In this document: positions 9,459-20,518 of the stretch, piece by piece | Numbering within the stretch: position 1 is the stretch's first letter | Layout of the letters: every line of letters starts with the position of its first letter | Origin: Methanoregula boonei 6A8 | GTDB taxonomy: Archaea > Halobacteriota > Methanomicrobia > Methanomicrobiales > Methanospirillaceae | NCBI RefSeq assembly: GCF_000017625.1 | Contig: NC_009712.1 | Coordinates: 1,984,001 to 2,048,000 of the forward strand | Reading direction: 5' to 3' | DNA: 64,000 nucleotides | The notes under the pieces: model-generated | The model's database searches: none | What the model saw: the letters and a program-made list of their open reading frames with translations, nothing else | Told to the model about the DNA's origin: nothing | Translations under genes and position numbers: made by a program

Positions 9459-9587
9459 GTGCCCCGGGCAGGACTACATCATCTTATTCTTGTAATGCAT
9501 AATGATCCGTCCTGCGTGCGAAACCTGGTCTCCCGATTGGGAACACAGATTAATTAGCCCGGAAAACGAATATAGGAGGCGTTATTT

Positions 9588-9662
9588 GGGCTTGTGGCTT
9601 AGCTTGGACATAGCGCCGGGCTTCTAACCCGGATGTCGGGGGTTCAAATCCCTCCAAGCCCG
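9588..9662 (+). tRNA. tRNA-Arg (anticodon TCT)
   Basis: The acceptor strands GGGCTTG and CAAGCCC pair perfectly with discriminator G at 9662. The anticodon stem CCGGG/CCCGG encloses loop CTTCTAA with anticodon TCT at 9623-9625, reading AGA. The T-arm contains GTTCAAATC. CCA is not encoded and no intron is seen. A T-rich stretch follows. Confidence 0.96.
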
Positions 9663-9769
9663 TTCTCCTTTTTATACACTTCTTATGAGGGGGACTGCTC
9701 CTGCTCGATTGAATACCGTAAGATGATCTGTTAAACAAAAGACGGGATAAAAAGAAGAGGTAAGATGTA

Positions 9770-10234
9770 TTACTCTTGGGCCGGTGCATCGTCTACCGGC
9801 TTCTGGAGGATCTGCACATCCACGATGTTGTGCTGTCGCAGGGCCAGTTTCTTTGCCTTGAAGATATTCTTACCGTCCTTGCCTATCGCAATACCCCGGT
9901 CCTCATCGCGGACTTCGACAGTTGCCGATTGTGCATCGGGCTCCCCGGAAAAGACAATACTTGTTACCTGTGCAGGCAGGAAACAGTTCTTGAGGAACTG
10001 CTCAGAGTTACTGTTGTACTCCACAACTTCGATCTTCTTGCCCATTGCCTCGGACGCCTTCTTGATGGATGCGCCTTTCTTTCCGATCGCAAGCCCCATA
10101 TCCCCGGGGTTGACGACAAAGATCAGCCTCTCATTCCGGTCATCGATAACGCAGTCGCGGCTTCCCGCACCGGTCAGCGACTCGAACTGGGAGATCAGGC
10201 GCATGCAGTCTTCGGTCAGTTTGACTTCGACCAT
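9770..10234 (-). CDS. nusA: NusA-like transcription elongation/termination protein
   Basis: A 154-residue archaeal NusA homologue with two KH domains, marked by GLAIGKKGASIKKA and GIAIGKDGKNIFKA. It lacks the N-terminal polymerase-binding and S1 domains of bacterial NusA, as usual in Archaea. It is the last gene of the RNA polymerase operon, one base after rpl30e. The S12/S7 ribosomal genes that often follow in other archaea are absent here; tRNA-Arg lies convergent instead. Confidence 0.93.
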   Translation of the reverse strand: MVEVKLTEDCMRLISQFESLTGAGSRDCVIDDRNERLIFVVNPGDMGLAIGKKGASIKKASEAMGKKIEVVEYNSNSEQFLKNCFLPAQVTSIVFSGEPDAQSATVEVRDEDRGIAIGKDGKNIFKAKKLALRQHNIVDVQILQKPVDDAPAQE

Positions 10235-10235
10235 A

Positions 10236-10529
10236 TCATGCCGTCCTCTTTAAGGAGAGAATGTCTGACTCGCCGGGGCTGACAATCGCAAGCGTGCTCA
10301 CCATGAACGGTTTACCGCAGGCCTTGCCCAACGCCACGCTCGAGCCTTCGAACGTGTGGATAAAGAGGTTCTCGTACGAGCCAAGCTGGCTTCTAAAGTT
10401 CTCCGGGCAGTTTGCCGCGATGACAACCATCTGGGCCTTGCCCTCTTTTATGCATTTTTCTGTGTTGTTCTGACCGAGAATGACATCTCCGGTCTTGATT
10501 GCTCTTCTTAATGAAGCATTAAAATCCAT
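10236..10529 (-). CDS. rpl30e: 50S ribosomal protein L30e
   Basis: A 97-residue L30e with the L7Ae-like RNA-binding fold (GDVILGQNNTEKCIKEGKAQMVVIAANCPE). It is encoded between rpoA2 and nusA as in many euryarchaea. ATG 10529 is chosen because AAGGAG lies 8 bases before it; a TTG two codons earlier would be too close to that site. Confidence 0.94.
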   Translation of the reverse strand: MDFNASLRRAIKTGDVILGQNNTEKCIKEGKAQMVVIAANCPENFRSQLGSYENLFIHTFEGSSVALGKACGKPFMVSTLAIVSPGESDILSLKRTA

Positions 10530-10576
10530 CTGCAATTCTCCTTCTAAAGGGTGGTTTTTGGTTTTTTACCTGGTCT

Positions 10577-11749
10577 TTAATTCTCTCGCTGTTTGACGGC
10601 CACGAGCTTTACATCGCCGGTGCCCAGCTGGATCGGCTGGCCAACGATAACGTTCTCGGTGACGCCGCTCAGTTCATCGGTTTCGTTTGCAACGGCAGCA
10701 TCGAGCAGGTGGTTGACGGTCACCTCGAATGCGGCACGGGAGAGCACGCTCTCCTTCTCACCGGCAATACCGTGACGGCCGATCTGCTTGACCTCGCCTT
10801 CCATGCACATCATGTCAGAAACAAGCATGATGTGACGGACATCTACGAGGATCCCCTGTTCGTTCAAAGTCGACTGGGCCTCGTGGATGATCGCATTTCT
10901 TGCCGCTTCGATACCAAGTACCTGGGCGATCTCACTGATGTTGTTGGTGCGGGTTCTTGTGGTGTCCACACCGGCAACGTCAAAGACATCTTTTAGGTTG
11001 GATCCCTCAGTATAAAGTATATACTCCCCGGCCTCCTTTCTCACGACGACACGAAGGATATCATCAATGCCCTGCACAATCACGTTCCTGACGTGCTCGG
11101 CCAGCTGGAAAAGGTTCTGGTAGCTCTCCCGGTCTTTGGGCGTGAAAATGAGGGTTGCGTTTGCTTCGTCAACATCATGCTCAAAGTCACGGTAGTGACG
11201 GCGGTCGCGGATCTTCTTGGGCGCCACTTCCATGATCTCCGAAGGGGAGATCTTGCGTTTCTCGCAGACCTTAACATTGAGGTGAACCACTACCTGCATA
11301 TTCTCCATGTCGGTAGTGATGTCACCGAACTCGTGAAGCGGTGCGGCCTCAATCTGCCAGCTGACCTCACGGGCCCGGTCCCGGTCAATACCGTACTCGG
11401 TTTCGAGGTACACGGTCATTGTCGGGGTGCTGGGCTCTTTTCGTGCATCCATGATCTCGATGAGGCGGGGGAGGCCAAGGGTAACGTTGATTTCTGCGAC
11501 ACCTGCGTAGTGGAACGTACGCATCGTCATCTGGGTGCCCGGTTCTCCGATCGACTGTGCGGCGATCACTCCCACCGCTTCGCAGGCCTCGATCCGGGTC
11601 GATTGGTACTCTTTTTCAACCCGTTCCAGAATTTCCTTGAACTGGGCGTCGGTGATCTCCTTGCCCTCCAGGAAGGTACGCAACTGGTCCTTTGTTTTCT
11701 GCGGGAGACCGGCTGCCTCGATCTTCTTGTCGTACTTATCGGCAACCAT
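10577..11749 (-). CDS. rpoA2: DNA-directed RNA polymerase subunit A''
   Basis: A 390-residue C-terminal part of the archaeal split largest subunit. It contains the trigger-loop region around [18 protein letters not shown], which is essential for nucleotide addition. It starts three bases after the A' gene ends, so the pair is surely cotranscribed. No insertion or intein is seen. Confidence 0.97.
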   Translation of the reverse strand: MVADKYDKKIEAAGLPQKTKDQLRTFLEGKEITDAQFKEILERVEKEYQSTRIEACEAVGVIAAQSIGEPGTQMTMRTFHYAGVAEINVTLGLPRLIEIMDARKEPSTPTMTVYLETEYGIDRDRAREVSWQIEAAPLHEFGDITTDMENMQVVVHLNVKVCEKRKISPSEIMEVAPKKIRDRRHYRDFEHDVDEANATLIFTPKDRESYQNLFQLAEHVRNVIVQGIDDILRVVVRKEAGEYILYTEGSNLKDVFDVAGVDTTRTRTNNISEIAQVLGIEAARNAIIHEAQSTLNEQGILVDVRHIMLVSDMMCMEGEVKQIGRHGIAGEKESVLSRAAFEVTVNHLLDAAVANETDELSGVTENVIVGQPIQLGTGDVKLVAVKQREN

Positions 11750-11751
11750 GA

Positions 11752-14391
11752 TCAGACTTCCTCCTTGAGCACGGCTTCAACAATGCCTTTGACATCCACC
11801 GGGTCGCCAAAAGCGCTCTTCGTGGGGTCGGTGCTGTCCTCTCCGTACTGGAACTGGATGATCCTGCCGCCGGTCGTTCTGACAGTACCGTCGTACGCGA
11901 CCTTGAGATCCTGAAGTGCGTTAATCATACGCCGCTGGAGGTACCCGCTCTGGGACGTACGAACGGCTGTATCCACGAGACCTTCACGGCCACCGATAGC
12001 ATGGAAGAAGAACTCGGTCGGATTTAAGCCACCCTTGTAGCTGTGCGCGATAAATCCGTGTGCATCAGCACCCCGGTCACCTCTTTTAAAGTGCGGGAGG
12101 GTACGGTCATCATACCCACGGACGATACGCTCACCACGGACAGACTGCTGGCCGATACAACCAGCCATCTGGGTCAGGTTCAGCATCGAACCACGGGCGC
12201 CTGAGACCGCCATTACCACGGCACTGTTCCCAAGACCAAGGTGTCGGCCCGCAATCTGACCGGTCTGGTCACGAGCTTTCCCAAGCACCTGCATAATCTG
12301 CATCTCGAGGGTTTCCTCGACAGTACGCCCGGGCATCGGTTCGAGCTGGCCGTCCTCGTAGATCTTAATCCTGCGGGAGACATCAAGTGCGGCAGTATTC
12401 AGAACATCGTCGATCTGGCCGTACTCGGTCTTGGAGAGATCTTCGTCATCGATACCGAACGAGAAACCGTCTATCATAATTCCACGGATAGAAAGCTTCG
12501 TAACCTGATCAATAAACTCAGTCGCCCGCTTCATGCCGTACTGGCGAATGATCCGGTTAACGATCTGGCCGTCAAATGCACCGATTGCTTTCTTATCGAT
12601 GGTACCGGATTCAAGCCGGCCCCCCATAATGCGGACATAAGCGTCACGCTCGCAGAGCTCCTTTTTGCAGGTGTCACAGTTCTGGCAGGAGCTGGCATGG
12701 AAGACCATGTTGAGCGCTGTCGGCAGGATTTGCGAGAATACCTGCTTGTTGCTCCAGTATTCGATCCCATTCTCGGTCTTACCGGGCGGGGGCATGTGAT
12801 CGACCCTGACAGGCTTTAAAAGATAGAGCGCCTCTTCTTTGGTGAACCAGCGCATGTCATGGGTCAGCATGAAGATGCCGGATATGTGGTCGTGGATACC
12901 GCCAATGATCGGACCGCCAAACCGGGGAGAGAGGATATTCTCCTGAACGGAGCAGAGAATCGATGCCTCTGCCCGGGCTTCCTCAGTCTGGGGAACATGG
13001 AGGTTCATCTCATCGCCATCAAAGTCGGCGTTGTAGGGCGGGCAGACAGCCGGGTTAAGCCGGAAGGTCCTGCCTTCCATAACCTTGATCCGGTGGGCCA
13101 TAATACTCATGCGGTGCAGTGAGGGCTGCCGGTTGAAGAGGACAATGTCGCCGTCGCGGAGCTGGCGTTCAACCGTCCAGCCGGTTTCAATCATGTCGGC
13201 GACAGTATCCAGATTATCTGCACCCAGACGGAGACGGCGATTGTCCGGACGAATGACATAGTTTGCGCCGCAGGGAGCATTGACACTGGAACGGATCGGG
13301 CCGTTCCTGACAATCTGCTTGAGTTCCTCGAGATTATAGGGTGTGACCCTGACGGGGATCGTCATTTCGTTTGCAACCGCACGCGGAACGCCTACTTCCG
13401 TCACCGAGAGATTGGGATCGGGCGAGATAACGGTACGGCTTGAGAAGTTCACACGCTTACCCGAAAGCGAGCCACGGAACCGCCCGTCTTTCCCCTTGAG
13501 CCGCTGGGACAGGGTCTTTAAGGGCCGACCGCTCCTGTGCCGTGCCGGTGGGCAACCGGCAACTTCGTTGTCAAGGTAGGTAGTGACATGGTACTGAAGC
13601 AGTTCCCAGAGATCCTCAATAATCAGCTGGGGTGCACCGGCGTCCTGGTTCTCCTTGAAACGCTGGTTGATACGGATAATATCCACGAGCTTGTGGGTGA
13701 GGTCGTCTTCCGATCGCTGCCCATTCTCAAGGATAATGGAGGGGCGCATCGTAACCGGGGGCACCGGGAGCACCGTGAGGATAGTCCATTCCGGGCGGGC
13801 CACCCGGGGGTTGATCCCAAGCGGTATGAGATCCTCATCTGGGATCTTTTCGAGGCGCGCCCGTATATCCGCGGGTGTGAGCTTGTGCTCGACTTTCTTG
13901 CCATCCTCGATCATCACTTCGGAGAAGGTTGTGGGCTTCTCGAAGTTGATCTTGAGCTGCTGTTCGCCGCAGTGGGGGCAGACGCGCTCTTTTTTCACGT
14001 CCTTCTCCGAGATCTGGTCTCCGGTGAGGTCCTCGTCCGTCCCGACTACCTTCTCGACTTCATCAGGGGAGAGAAGCAGGCGGCCACAGGACCGGCAGGT
14101 GACACGGAGGAGTTTTCTGATCAAGCGCGTGTAGCCTACATGGATGACCGGTTTGGCGAGCTCGATGTGCCCGAAATGCCCCGGGCAATCGCTGGCCTTC
14201 TGGTCGCAGGTCTTGCACCGGAGCCCCGGGTCGATAACCCCGAGGTTGAGGTCCATGAGCCCCTGCGGATACGGGAAACCATCATCATCGTAGGTATCTG
14301 CCCAGATAATCTTCCTGACACTCATTTCCCGGATCTCCTTTGGGGAGAGCAGGCCGAACTCGATTTTTCCAATTCTCTTTGGGCTTGGCAT
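11752..14391 (-). CDS. rpoA1: DNA-directed RNA polymerase subunit A'
   Basis: An 879-residue N-terminal part of the largest subunit. It has the clamp-core zinc-binding cysteines ([20 protein letters not shown]) and the active-site [12 protein letters not shown] motif, whose three Asp hold the catalytic Mg. The bridge-helix region is intact. It lies between rpoB1 (17 bases upstream) and rpoA2. Confidence 0.98.
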   Translation of the reverse strand: MPSPKRIGKIEFGLLSPKEIREMSVRKIIWADTYDDDGFPYPQGLMDLNLGVIDPGLRCKTCDQKASDCPGHFGHIELAKPVIHVGYTRLIRKLLRVTCRSCGRLLLSPDEVEKVVGTDEDLTGDQISEKDVKKERVCPHCGEQQLKINFEKPTTFSEVMIEDGKKVEHKLTPADIRARLEKIPDEDLIPLGINPRVARPEWTILTVLPVPPVTMRPSIILENGQRSEDDLTHKLVDIIRINQRFKENQDAGAPQLIIEDLWELLQYHVTTYLDNEVAGCPPARHRSGRPLKTLSQRLKGKDGRFRGSLSGKRVNFSSRTVISPDPNLSVTEVGVPRAVANEMTIPVRVTPYNLEELKQIVRNGPIRSSVNAPCGANYVIRPDNRRLRLGADNLDTVADMIETGWTVERQLRDGDIVLFNRQPSLHRMSIMAHRIKVMEGRTFRLNPAVCPPYNADFDGDEMNLHVPQTEEARAEASILCSVQENILSPRFGGPIIGGIHDHISGIFMLTHDMRWFTKEEALYLLKPVRVDHMPPPGKTENGIEYWSNKQVFSQILPTALNMVFHASSCQNCDTCKKELCERDAYVRIMGGRLESGTIDKKAIGAFDGQIVNRIIRQYGMKRATEFIDQVTKLSIRGIMIDGFSFGIDDEDLSKTEYGQIDDVLNTAALDVSRRIKIYEDGQLEPMPGRTVEETLEMQIMQVLGKARDQTGQIAGRHLGLGNSAVVMAVSGARGSMLNLTQMAGCIGQQSVRGERIVRGYDDRTLPHFKRGDRGADAHGFIAHSYKGGLNPTEFFFHAIGGREGLVDTAVRTSQSGYLQRRMINALQDLKVAYDGTVRTTGGRIIQFQYGEDSTDPTKSAFGDPVDVKGIVEAVLKEEV

Positions 14392-14408
14392 GACTGTATG
14401 GCACCTCC

Positions 14409-16223
14409 TTATACTACATCCTCTAATCTCAGGCGGGGTGCTATTCCCATGCTCTTCATCTCATCCAGCAGGAGCTTGAATGCGTAGCTCATCTCGACCG
14501 GGTAAATGTCAGTCTCGTTGCCGCAGGCCAGGCAGCGGGTCATGTTGCGCTTGCGGTCAAGCATTGCCACCATTCCACAGTGGGCACAGACATACTCCTG
14601 CACCTTGTCTGATTCGTCAAGCAGACGCTCCTTTAATGCCATAGCGGCACCGTGGCCGATCATGACATCACGCTCCATCTCACCGAACCGGAGACCTCCT
14701 TCACGGGCACGGCCCTCGGTGGGCTGCCGGGTAAGCACCTGCACCGGCCCGCGGGACCGGGCGTGCATCTTGGAGCTGACCATGTGGTACAACTTCTGGT
14801 AGTAAATTACGCCGATGTAGATATCGGCCTTAAAAGATTTTCCGGTATACCCGTCATACATCACTTCTCGGCCGGTATGAGAGTAGCCGAGTTTTCTGAG
14901 AGAGGCACGGAGGTCAGCCTCGCTCTCGCCTCCAAATGCGGTGGCATTGATTCTTCGGCCTTCGAGTGACCCGACCTTACCACCGATCATCTCGAGCATG
15001 TGCCCGATGGTCATACGACTCGGGATTGCATGGGGATTGATCACGAGATCGGGAGAGAGACCACTTTCGGTAAAGGGCATGTCTTCCTGGTTGACAATAA
15101 GCCCGATAACCCCTTTCTGTCCGTGTCGGGATGCAAACTTGTCGCCGATCTCTGGGACACGGAGGTCACGGGTCCGCACCTTCACGAGGCGTGAACTGTT
15201 CTCACCCTCAGTGATAATAACCGTGTCCACGATGCCGTGCTCGTTGCTGCGCATCGTGACCGAGGTGTCGCGGCGCTTCTCCACCGCGATAAGTTCTCCG
15301 GAGGGCTCTTCAAGGAACCGGGGCGGCGAAGTCTTACCGATCAGGACATCCTTTTCGGCAACGATCGTTTCGGGATTGATCACGCCATCCTCATCCAGAT
15401 TCTTATAGGATTCGGCACCGTGGGCACCGCTCACATCTTCATCTGGGACTTCGATGCGGTCAATCTGGCCACCGGGGTACCGGCGTTCTTCACCTTCATA
15501 GGTCCTGAAGAAGTGCGAACGGCCCAGGCCACGGTCAATCGAGGCCTTGTTGAAGATAAGCGCATCTTCAATGTTGTAACCTTCGTACGAGAGGATGGCA
15601 ACCACAAAGTTCTGCCCGGCAGGCCGGTCGTCTGATCCAATCAATTCGGAGGTCTGGGTGTGGGTGAGCGGTTTCTGCACATAGTGAAGCATGTGGCCAC
15701 GGGTATCCGGCCGGAGCTTCATGTTTGCCGCGGCAAACCCCAGCGCCTGCTTGACCATCCCTGCTCCCATTGTGACACGCGGACTTGCATTGTGCTCCGG
15801 GAACGGGACATGCGCCGCACCGATCCCAAGGATAAGCGAGGGGTCAATCTCCAGGTGGGTGTGCGCCGGCGTAATATCGGCGGGATTCATGGCAATGAGG
15901 AGATCTTCTTCTTCCTCGGCATCCACGAACTCGATGAGGCCCCGCTGTACGAATGAGGAGAAATCGATCTCACGCTTGGCAAGTTTCTTAATATCGTCTT
16001 CAGAGATCAGGCTCTTGCCGTCCTTTAATACGATCAGGGGTCGGCGGGCGCGGCCGCGGTCGGTGAGAAGGATCACATCGCCGTTGAATTCCTTGAACGA
16101 GACATTGACCTCGGAGGATATGGCGCCCTGCCGGCGCATGGAACGGATATTCTCCACAAGGCCCTTTGGGTCATCGACAAGGCCGATTAAGGCACCATCA
16201 ACAAATACGCGTGATTTCTTCAT
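14409..16223 (-). CDS. rpoB1: DNA-directed RNA polymerase subunit B'
   Basis: A 604-residue C-terminal half of the second-largest subunit, which is split in methanogens. The switch and hybrid-binding motifs [13 protein letters not shown] and [10 protein letters not shown] are present. A zinc ribbon (CAHCGM...CLACGN) lies near the C-terminus. Its ATG overlaps the rpoB2 stop by four bases, indicating translational coupling. Confidence 0.97.
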   Translation of the reverse strand: MKKSRVFVDGALIGLVDDPKGLVENIRSMRRQGAISSEVNVSFKEFNGDVILLTDRGRARRPLIVLKDGKSLISEDDIKKLAKREIDFSSFVQRGLIEFVDAEEEEDLLIAMNPADITPAHTHLEIDPSLILGIGAAHVPFPEHNASPRVTMGAGMVKQALGFAAANMKLRPDTRGHMLHYVQKPLTHTQTSELIGSDDRPAGQNFVVAILSYEGYNIEDALIFNKASIDRGLGRSHFFRTYEGEERRYPGGQIDRIEVPDEDVSGAHGAESYKNLDEDGVINPETIVAEKDVLIGKTSPPRFLEEPSGELIAVEKRRDTSVTMRSNEHGIVDTVIITEGENSSRLVKVRTRDLRVPEIGDKFASRHGQKGVIGLIVNQEDMPFTESGLSPDLVINPHAIPSRMTIGHMLEMIGGKVGSLEGRRINATAFGGESEADLRASLRKLGYSHTGREVMYDGYTGKSFKADIYIGVIYYQKLYHMVSSKMHARSRGPVQVLTRQPTEGRAREGGLRFGEMERDVMIGHGAAMALKERLLDESDKVQEYVCAHCGMVAMLDRKRNMTRCLACGNETDIYPVEMSYAFKLLLDEMKSMGIAPRLRLEDVV

Positions 16224-17788
16224 CTGACTTCACCCCGAATGTGCTCGACATTGAGTGAATGCAGGATGCGCATGATCTCCTCTTCGTCATTGACTCCTTT
16301 GCTGATCTCCACCATCTGCGCGAAGTTCTTTACCAGACCACAATTCGGCCCTTCTGGTGTCTCACTTGGGCAGATCCGGCCCCATTGGGTCGGGTGCAGA
16401 TCACGGGCCTCGAAATGAGGCTGCGAGCGCGAGAGAGGAGAGATGACACGGCGCAGGTGCGAGAGAACTGCCATGTGGTCTACCCGATCCAGAAGCTGGG
16501 AGACACCAGTCCTCCCACCCACCCAGTTACCGGTTGCAAGAGGGTGAAGCAGGCGTTCGGTGAGCACATCGGCCCTGACTGCAGTGGCAATCGAGAGGTC
16601 GCGATGCCGCATACTTGCCCGTTCAAGCTGATACTTGATATCCCGGGTCAAGCGGTTGAGCGAGATACGGAAGAGATCCTCCATAAGGTCGCCTGCGAGC
16701 TTGAGCCTCTTGTTGGAGTAATGATCCTTGTCATCGATCCGGCGCTTGTTCAGCACAAGGTCGAAGCAGGCCTCTGCCATGCGGCCAAGGAAGTGCGCCT
16801 TTGCGAGTCGGACCGAGGCAACAGCCTCATCATAGCCCTCATCACCCTCCTTGAGGGTAGTAGGCAGCGCATAGTTGAGGTGGGGAAGCAGGTAATTGTC
16901 CAGCACAAACTCGGCGCGCTTCTTCTGGTAGTCCTTGGTCTGGTTGGGGGCAAGCTTTTTTCCTACGTACATGACGCCGCCCTCAACCGAGTCGCACTCG
17001 CTTTCTTCGAGGTTCTGCATCATGAAGGTGAGGATGTCCTCATCAGTCGAGACCGCATTCACGACTTCTTGATCATTGGTCATGCCCAGGGCCCGCATCA
17101 GGTCCACGAACTTGAGGTGGCCTGCAACCGAGGGGAACGAGACCTCAAGCAGATTCTTCTTGTTGCGTTCGACAACAACGAGCGCACGGTAGCCGCGGAA
17201 CTGCGAGAACACCTTGGCCACATAGATCCGCTCGTTATACCGCTCGGTGAACTCGGTCATGATCTTGTTGGAGGCAAGATCCTCTAAGGTCATGAGCACG
17301 CGCTCAGTGCCGTTGACGATGAAATACGCGCCCGGGTCAAACGCATCTTCCCCATGGGAAACGCGTTCCTCATCGCTCATACCATACAGATTGCAGGCAA
17401 CCGAACCAACCATGATCGGCAGCTGCCCGATGGTCGTGACGATCGGCTCCTGGCGATCCTCTCCGTGTACGAGCGTAAGCCCGAGCTGAATTGGTGCTGC
17501 GTAGGTGAGGTTGCGCAGGCGAGCTTCGCTCGGGTACAGTTCACCCTGCGAACCATCGGCCTCGCGCACGAGCGGTTTTTTTACCTCAATATTGCCGAGC
17601 TCGACCCAGACCGGGTCGTTATTCCGGCCCCGGTTCTCGATATCGGTTTCGATAATCTTCTGTTCATTGACCACTTTCTGAAGATTTTCTGTCAGGAAAT
17701 AGTTAAAGGAGTCAAGCTGGTGGCGCGCAACATGCTCCCGTGCAAAGTATGCCCTAGATAAAACGCTTCTGTCGATCAGATAGACCAT
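16220..17788 (-). CDS. rpoB2: DNA-directed RNA polymerase subunit B''
   Basis: A 522-residue N-terminal half of the second-largest subunit with the protrusion and lobe domains. Conserved blocks include [12 protein letters not shown] and the C-terminal [18 protein letters not shown]-like segment (here [20 protein letters not shown]). It lies 9 bases downstream of rpoH and overlaps rpoB1. Confidence 0.97.
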   Translation of the reverse strand: MVYLIDRSVLSRAYFAREHVARHQLDSFNYFLTENLQKVVNEQKIIETDIENRGRNNDPVWVELGNIEVKKPLVREADGSQGELYPSEARLRNLTYAAPIQLGLTLVHGEDRQEPIVTTIGQLPIMVGSVACNLYGMSDEERVSHGEDAFDPGAYFIVNGTERVLMTLEDLASNKIMTEFTERYNERIYVAKVFSQFRGYRALVVVERNKKNLLEVSFPSVAGHLKFVDLMRALGMTNDQEVVNAVSTDEDILTFMMQNLEESECDSVEGGVMYVGKKLAPNQTKDYQKKRAEFVLDNYLLPHLNYALPTTLKEGDEGYDEAVASVRLAKAHFLGRMAEACFDLVLNKRRIDDKDHYSNKRLKLAGDLMEDLFRISLNRLTRDIKYQLERASMRHRDLSIATAVRADVLTERLLHPLATGNWVGGRTGVSQLLDRVDHMAVLSHLRRVISPLSRSQPHFEARDLHPTQWGRICPSETPEGPNCGLVKNFAQMVEISKGVNDEEEIMRILHSLNVEHIRGEVR

Positions 17789-17797
17789 CCCCGGCCT

Positions 17798-18049
17798 TTA
17801 TTTTTTGGGTCTCCTGATAACAAGTCGGTACGCCTCGGCTCTGCCGGCGGTATGACTCTTCCGGATGATCCGGATGACGTCGTCGACTTTCGCATCGATC
17901 GCTTTTACTGCAGGATCGTCGTGATAGATTTTTGGTAATTGTTCGGTAGTAATATGGTAGCGGGAGAGCAGGGCAGATACCTCCTCTTCACTCATGAGCT
18001 GGTGATCCGGCACCATTACGTGGCTCAACACATTCAGTTTGGTGCTCAA
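17798..18049 (-). CDS. rpoH: DNA-directed RNA polymerase subunit H
   Basis: An 83-residue archaeal counterpart of the Rpb5 C-terminal domain ([19 protein letters not shown]...RLVIRRPKK). It is the first gene of the RNA polymerase operon. It starts 76 bases after tRNA-Lys on the same strand, so readthrough from the tRNA promoter is possible alongside its own promoter. Confidence 0.95.
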   Translation of the reverse strand: MSTKLNVLSHVMVPDHQLMSEEEVSALLSRYHITTEQLPKIYHDDPAVKAIDAKVDDVIRIIRKSHTAGRAEAYRLVIRRPKK

Positions 18050-18125
18050 GGAAAAACCCCCTTAACATTGAAACGATTGCCTCTCAGATGCATCACCGCA
18101 AAAGATCCACGATTGGTCGTGGTAA

Positions 18126-18199
18126 CGGGCCCGGAGGGATTTGAACCCCCGACCACCTGGTTAAAAGCCAGGCGCTCTACCGAACTGAGCTACGAACCC
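18126..18199 (-). tRNA. tRNA-Lys (anticodon TTT)
   Basis: The acceptor GGGTTCG pairs with CGGGCCC through two G-U pairs, with discriminator G at 18126. The anticodon stem CCTGG/CCAGG encloses CTTTTAA with anticodon TTT, reading AAA/AAG. The T-loop is GTTCAAATC. CCA is not encoded. TATA-like sequence (GTTATAATG) lies about 25 bases upstream. Confidence 0.96.
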
Positions 18200-18255
18200 T
18201 GGAAAGTAAGATGTACAGCATTATAACAATGTTAGAAACTTATTTAAATGTTCCT

Positions 18256-18921
18256 TCAGAGCCCTTCCGGTTTTTTTGTTTCCAGAACAGGGGGTTGCAC
18301 CTTTTCAACCAGATCATGAATTTCTCGCAGCCTTCGCTCCTCGGCATACACTTTGTCCTCGAGGTTCCGGATTGCATCCCTGTCCTCGCGCGAGACTTCA
18401 CGTCCCGGCAGATCGATCCCGCTTGCTGCACGGAGAACTGAAAGGAGGTTCCGGTTAACTTCGACATTCTTGCGGAGAAGGGCATATTCATCTATGATTG
18501 TGGTATCCATCCCTTTGTCCTGTGCCGCAAGGCGCGCAAGCAGCACATCATTTCTCCGAGAGAAGATCCGCTGGATCGATTCTAGAAGCTGCGCCGGGCT
18601 GACGGGTTTTGAGACAAAATCGTCGATGTTCATGCTGTGCTCCCGGGCCTCATCGGGCGTAATTTTTTTTGCCGAGAACATCAGCACAGGAATATCTTTT
18701 GTCACCGGATTCTCACGGATCTTTTCCAGTGTCTCCCACCCGTCCATCGGTTCCATCATGATATCCAGCAGTATAAGATCCGGGGTCACGGTCTTAAGAA
18801 CGGAAAGACAGTCATCCCCGCCATTAGCGGATAGCGGGGTGTAGCCCTTCCGCGTAAGGATCGCTGCAAGACCATCGACAATGAACGGGCTGTCATCCAC
18901 AATCAGGATAGTAGCGTCCAT
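18256..18921 (-). CDS. response regulator (REC plus helical output domain)
   Basis: A 221-residue protein with an N-terminal receiver domain (1-120). The acidic pair is VDDS, the phospho-acceptor Asp is in LILLDIMM, and the conserved Lys is in VSKPVS. The C-terminal 100 residues are mostly helical, with the phrase IIDEYALLRKNVEVNRNLL that also occurs in the next regulator. No DNA-binding motif is visible, so output is probably by protein contact. It has its own TATA-like element. The receiver shares a near-identical central stretch with its neighbour. Confidence 0.9.
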   Translation of the reverse strand: MDATILIVDDSPFIVDGLAAILTRKGYTPLSANGGDDCLSVLKTVTPDLILLDIMMEPMDGWETLEKIRENPVTKDIPVLMFSAKKITPDEAREHSMNIDDFVSKPVSPAQLLESIQRIFSRRNDVLLARLAAQDKGMDTTIIDEYALLRKNVEVNRNLLSVLRAASGIDLPGREVSREDRDAIRNLEDKVYAEERRLREIHDLVEKVQPPVLETKKPEGL

Positions 18922-18960
18922 CTGAGTTCTCCAATATCCGGGGATTGGCAGGCAGGATGA

Positions 18961-18970
18961 ATTATATATC
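18961..18970 (-). promoter_or_regulatory. TATA box for the distal response regulator
   Basis: On the reverse strand the sequence reads ATATATAAT about 40 bases before the ATG at 18921. The distance fits a short leader. It lies between the two regulator genes, so the distal gene can be expressed separately. Confidence 0.5.
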
Positions 18971-19043
18971 TGCGAGCGCAGGACTTCAGTGCCATCCTAT
19001 TCATTCTTAACGATCGCTGTTTTTCGGAGGAGGATAAGAGATC

Positions 19044-19066
19044 CCGTTTTTTTTTTAAAAAAACGG
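19044..19066 (-). terminator. hairpin with poly-A/T arms after the proximal regulator
   Basis: CCGTTTTTTT and AAAAAAACGG form a 10-bp inverted repeat with a 3-base loop just past the stop codon of the regulator at 19072. Its position and T-rich arm suggest partial or full termination between the two regulator genes. Confidence 0.45.
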
Positions 19067-19071
19067 TATTC

Positions 19072-19701
19072 TTACTGGATTCTTCCGGCCAGTTCTCCTT
19101 TGATCTGCTGGAGCCGTGCTTCCTGGAACTTGATATTGGTGTCCATATTTTTGAGGGCACGAGAGATGTCATCGCTGATCCGGACTTTTGAGTCATTGAA
19201 ATTGTAGGTCGTTTCGAGAATCTTCATTAACCGTTTGTTCACATCAATGCTCTTTGAGAGCAGGGCGTATTCGTTCACAACATCGAAATCGACCCCGGAC
19301 TGCCGGGCCCGGTCCATATCGGACCTGATCGTCTGGCGCCGGCCAAGTACATGCTCAATGGCATCATAGAGCTCACGATGGGTGATGGGTTTGAGTACAT
19401 AATCTTCGATGAAGATTCCATACTCCTCCGCTTCTGTCGGAGTCAGCTGTTTTGCCGTGAGCATCAGCACCGGAATATCTTTTGTGGCCGGGTTTTCCTT
19501 GATCTTTTCTAAGGTCTCCCACCCGTCCATCGGTTCCATCATGATATCCAGAAGGATGAGATCCGGGGTCACGGTCTTGAGGATTCCCAAACACTCCTCG
19601 CCGCCATATGCAGCCACGGTGCGGTATCCCCCCCGTTCAAGCATCGTGACAAAAACATCAACGATAAAGGGACTGTCATCTACCACAAGAATTGTGTACA
19701 T
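19072..19701 (-). CDS. response regulator, paralogue of the neighbouring one
   Basis: A 209-residue REC protein with VDDS acidic residues, acceptor Asp in LILLDIMMEPMDGWETLEKI, and Lys in VLKPITH. The C-terminal helical domain shares the VNEYALL...VNKRLM pattern with the neighbouring regulator, so the pair arose by tandem duplication. Its ATG overlaps the Roadblock gene's TAA by one base (TAATG). It probably acts with the Roadblock protein; the cognate kinase is not adjacent. Confidence 0.9.
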   Translation of the reverse strand: MYTILVVDDSPFIVDVFVTMLERGGYRTVAAYGGEECLGILKTVTPDLILLDIMMEPMDGWETLEKIKENPATKDIPVLMLTAKQLTPTEAEEYGIFIEDYVLKPITHRELYDAIEHVLGRRQTIRSDMDRARQSGVDFDVVNEYALLSKSIDVNKRLMKILETTYNFNDSKVRISDDISRALKNMDTNIKFQEARLQQIKGELAGRIQ

Positions 19702-20066
19702 TACATCACCTGCCCGATCTCTGCGGCAACGGCATGGATCTGGGAGCTTGTTTCTTCCTTTTGTGCATCACCCTTCAGGAGCGCTGCGATAAGGAAATGA
19801 TCACCGGCACCCATGATAAGCATGGATGAGTCAGCCCCCAATACAGAGACTGTCCCAAGAGATTTCATGCCAACGAGGTTCCCCGCAGATTCTGATGAAG
19901 CAAGGATAGTGGCAGCGAGTGCACCAAACCAGGGTTCGTTGAGATCACGGTCAAAATATTTCCCGGCAATAATGCCGTCGCGCGATACGAGGGCGCATGA
20001 GGTTACCCCGTCGACAGCCCGGATTTTTTCAATAAATGCCGCAATCTTGTCTTTTAACATGCCCAT
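19701..20066 (-). CDS. Roadblock/LC7 domain protein
   Basis: A 121-residue single Roadblock/LC7 domain (VDGVTSCALVSRDGIIAGKYF...). This fold typically regulates small GTPases or receiver proteins through dimer contacts. It is the first gene of a unit with a response regulator, joined by a TAATG junction. No Ras-like GTPase gene is nearby. Residues are soluble with no signal peptide. Confidence 0.85.
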   Translation of the reverse strand: MGMLKDKIAAFIEKIRAVDGVTSCALVSRDGIIAGKYFDRDLNEPWFGALAATILASSESAGNLVGMKSLGTVSVLGADSSMLIMGAGDHFLIAALLKGDAQKEETSSQIHAVAAEIGQVM

Positions 20067-20114
20067 GGCTCCAGTGATGCATTATTCGCTGTATGTCATA
20101 ATAACAGATGGCAC

Positions 20115-20122
20115 CTTATATA
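20115..20122 (-). promoter_or_regulatory. TATA box of the Roadblock-regulator unit
   Basis: TATATAAG on the reverse strand lies about 49 bases before the ATG at 20066, which implies a leader of about 20-25 bases. Confidence 0.55.
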
Positions 20123-20518
20123 CATATCTTTTTTATTTCAGGCGCATTTTCCACGTTCCGGAGAAAGTTACACGGTTCCGGGGGATTGCCGGAGCCGCGA
20201 TCCTTTTGCGCCTGATAATTAATTATGCAGTAGGAGAAGAAAAAATCATGTATCTTTTTCCCCACCGCTGAACAGATATGAAGAGAGAAAAAATTTCCGG
20301 TGACGCAATGACAAGGGCGGATTTACCTTTTTTCGCGCACAACCGTAAAATGGAAATTCTTGCATAGAGAAAGGATAAAAATAAAGCTAAAAAGAAAAAT
20401 GGTGTATTGGTTTCTGCCCGATTGAAAACAGGTGTATGCAGCAGAGTCCGGAGAAAAAGTGTTCGGATGAGAGATATACCAGAATCCGGGTGGATCAGAC
20501 TTCGTACGGGGTGATAGG
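20123..20518. other. intergenic stretch without a recognised gene
   Basis: About 400 A/T-rich bases lie between the divergent Roadblock unit and a small membrane protein gene. No frame with coding character, no RNA gene and no strong repeat was seen. It presumably holds the promoter of the downstream small gene. Confidence 0.5.

Noticed and set aside
11093-11914. Forward frame opposite rpoA2
   Set aside because: It lies wholly within conserved polymerase genes and has no domain of its own.
13537-14487. 316-codon forward frame opposite rpoA1
   Set aside because: The reverse strand carries the essential A' subunit with intact NADFDGD; the forward frame has no recognisable content.
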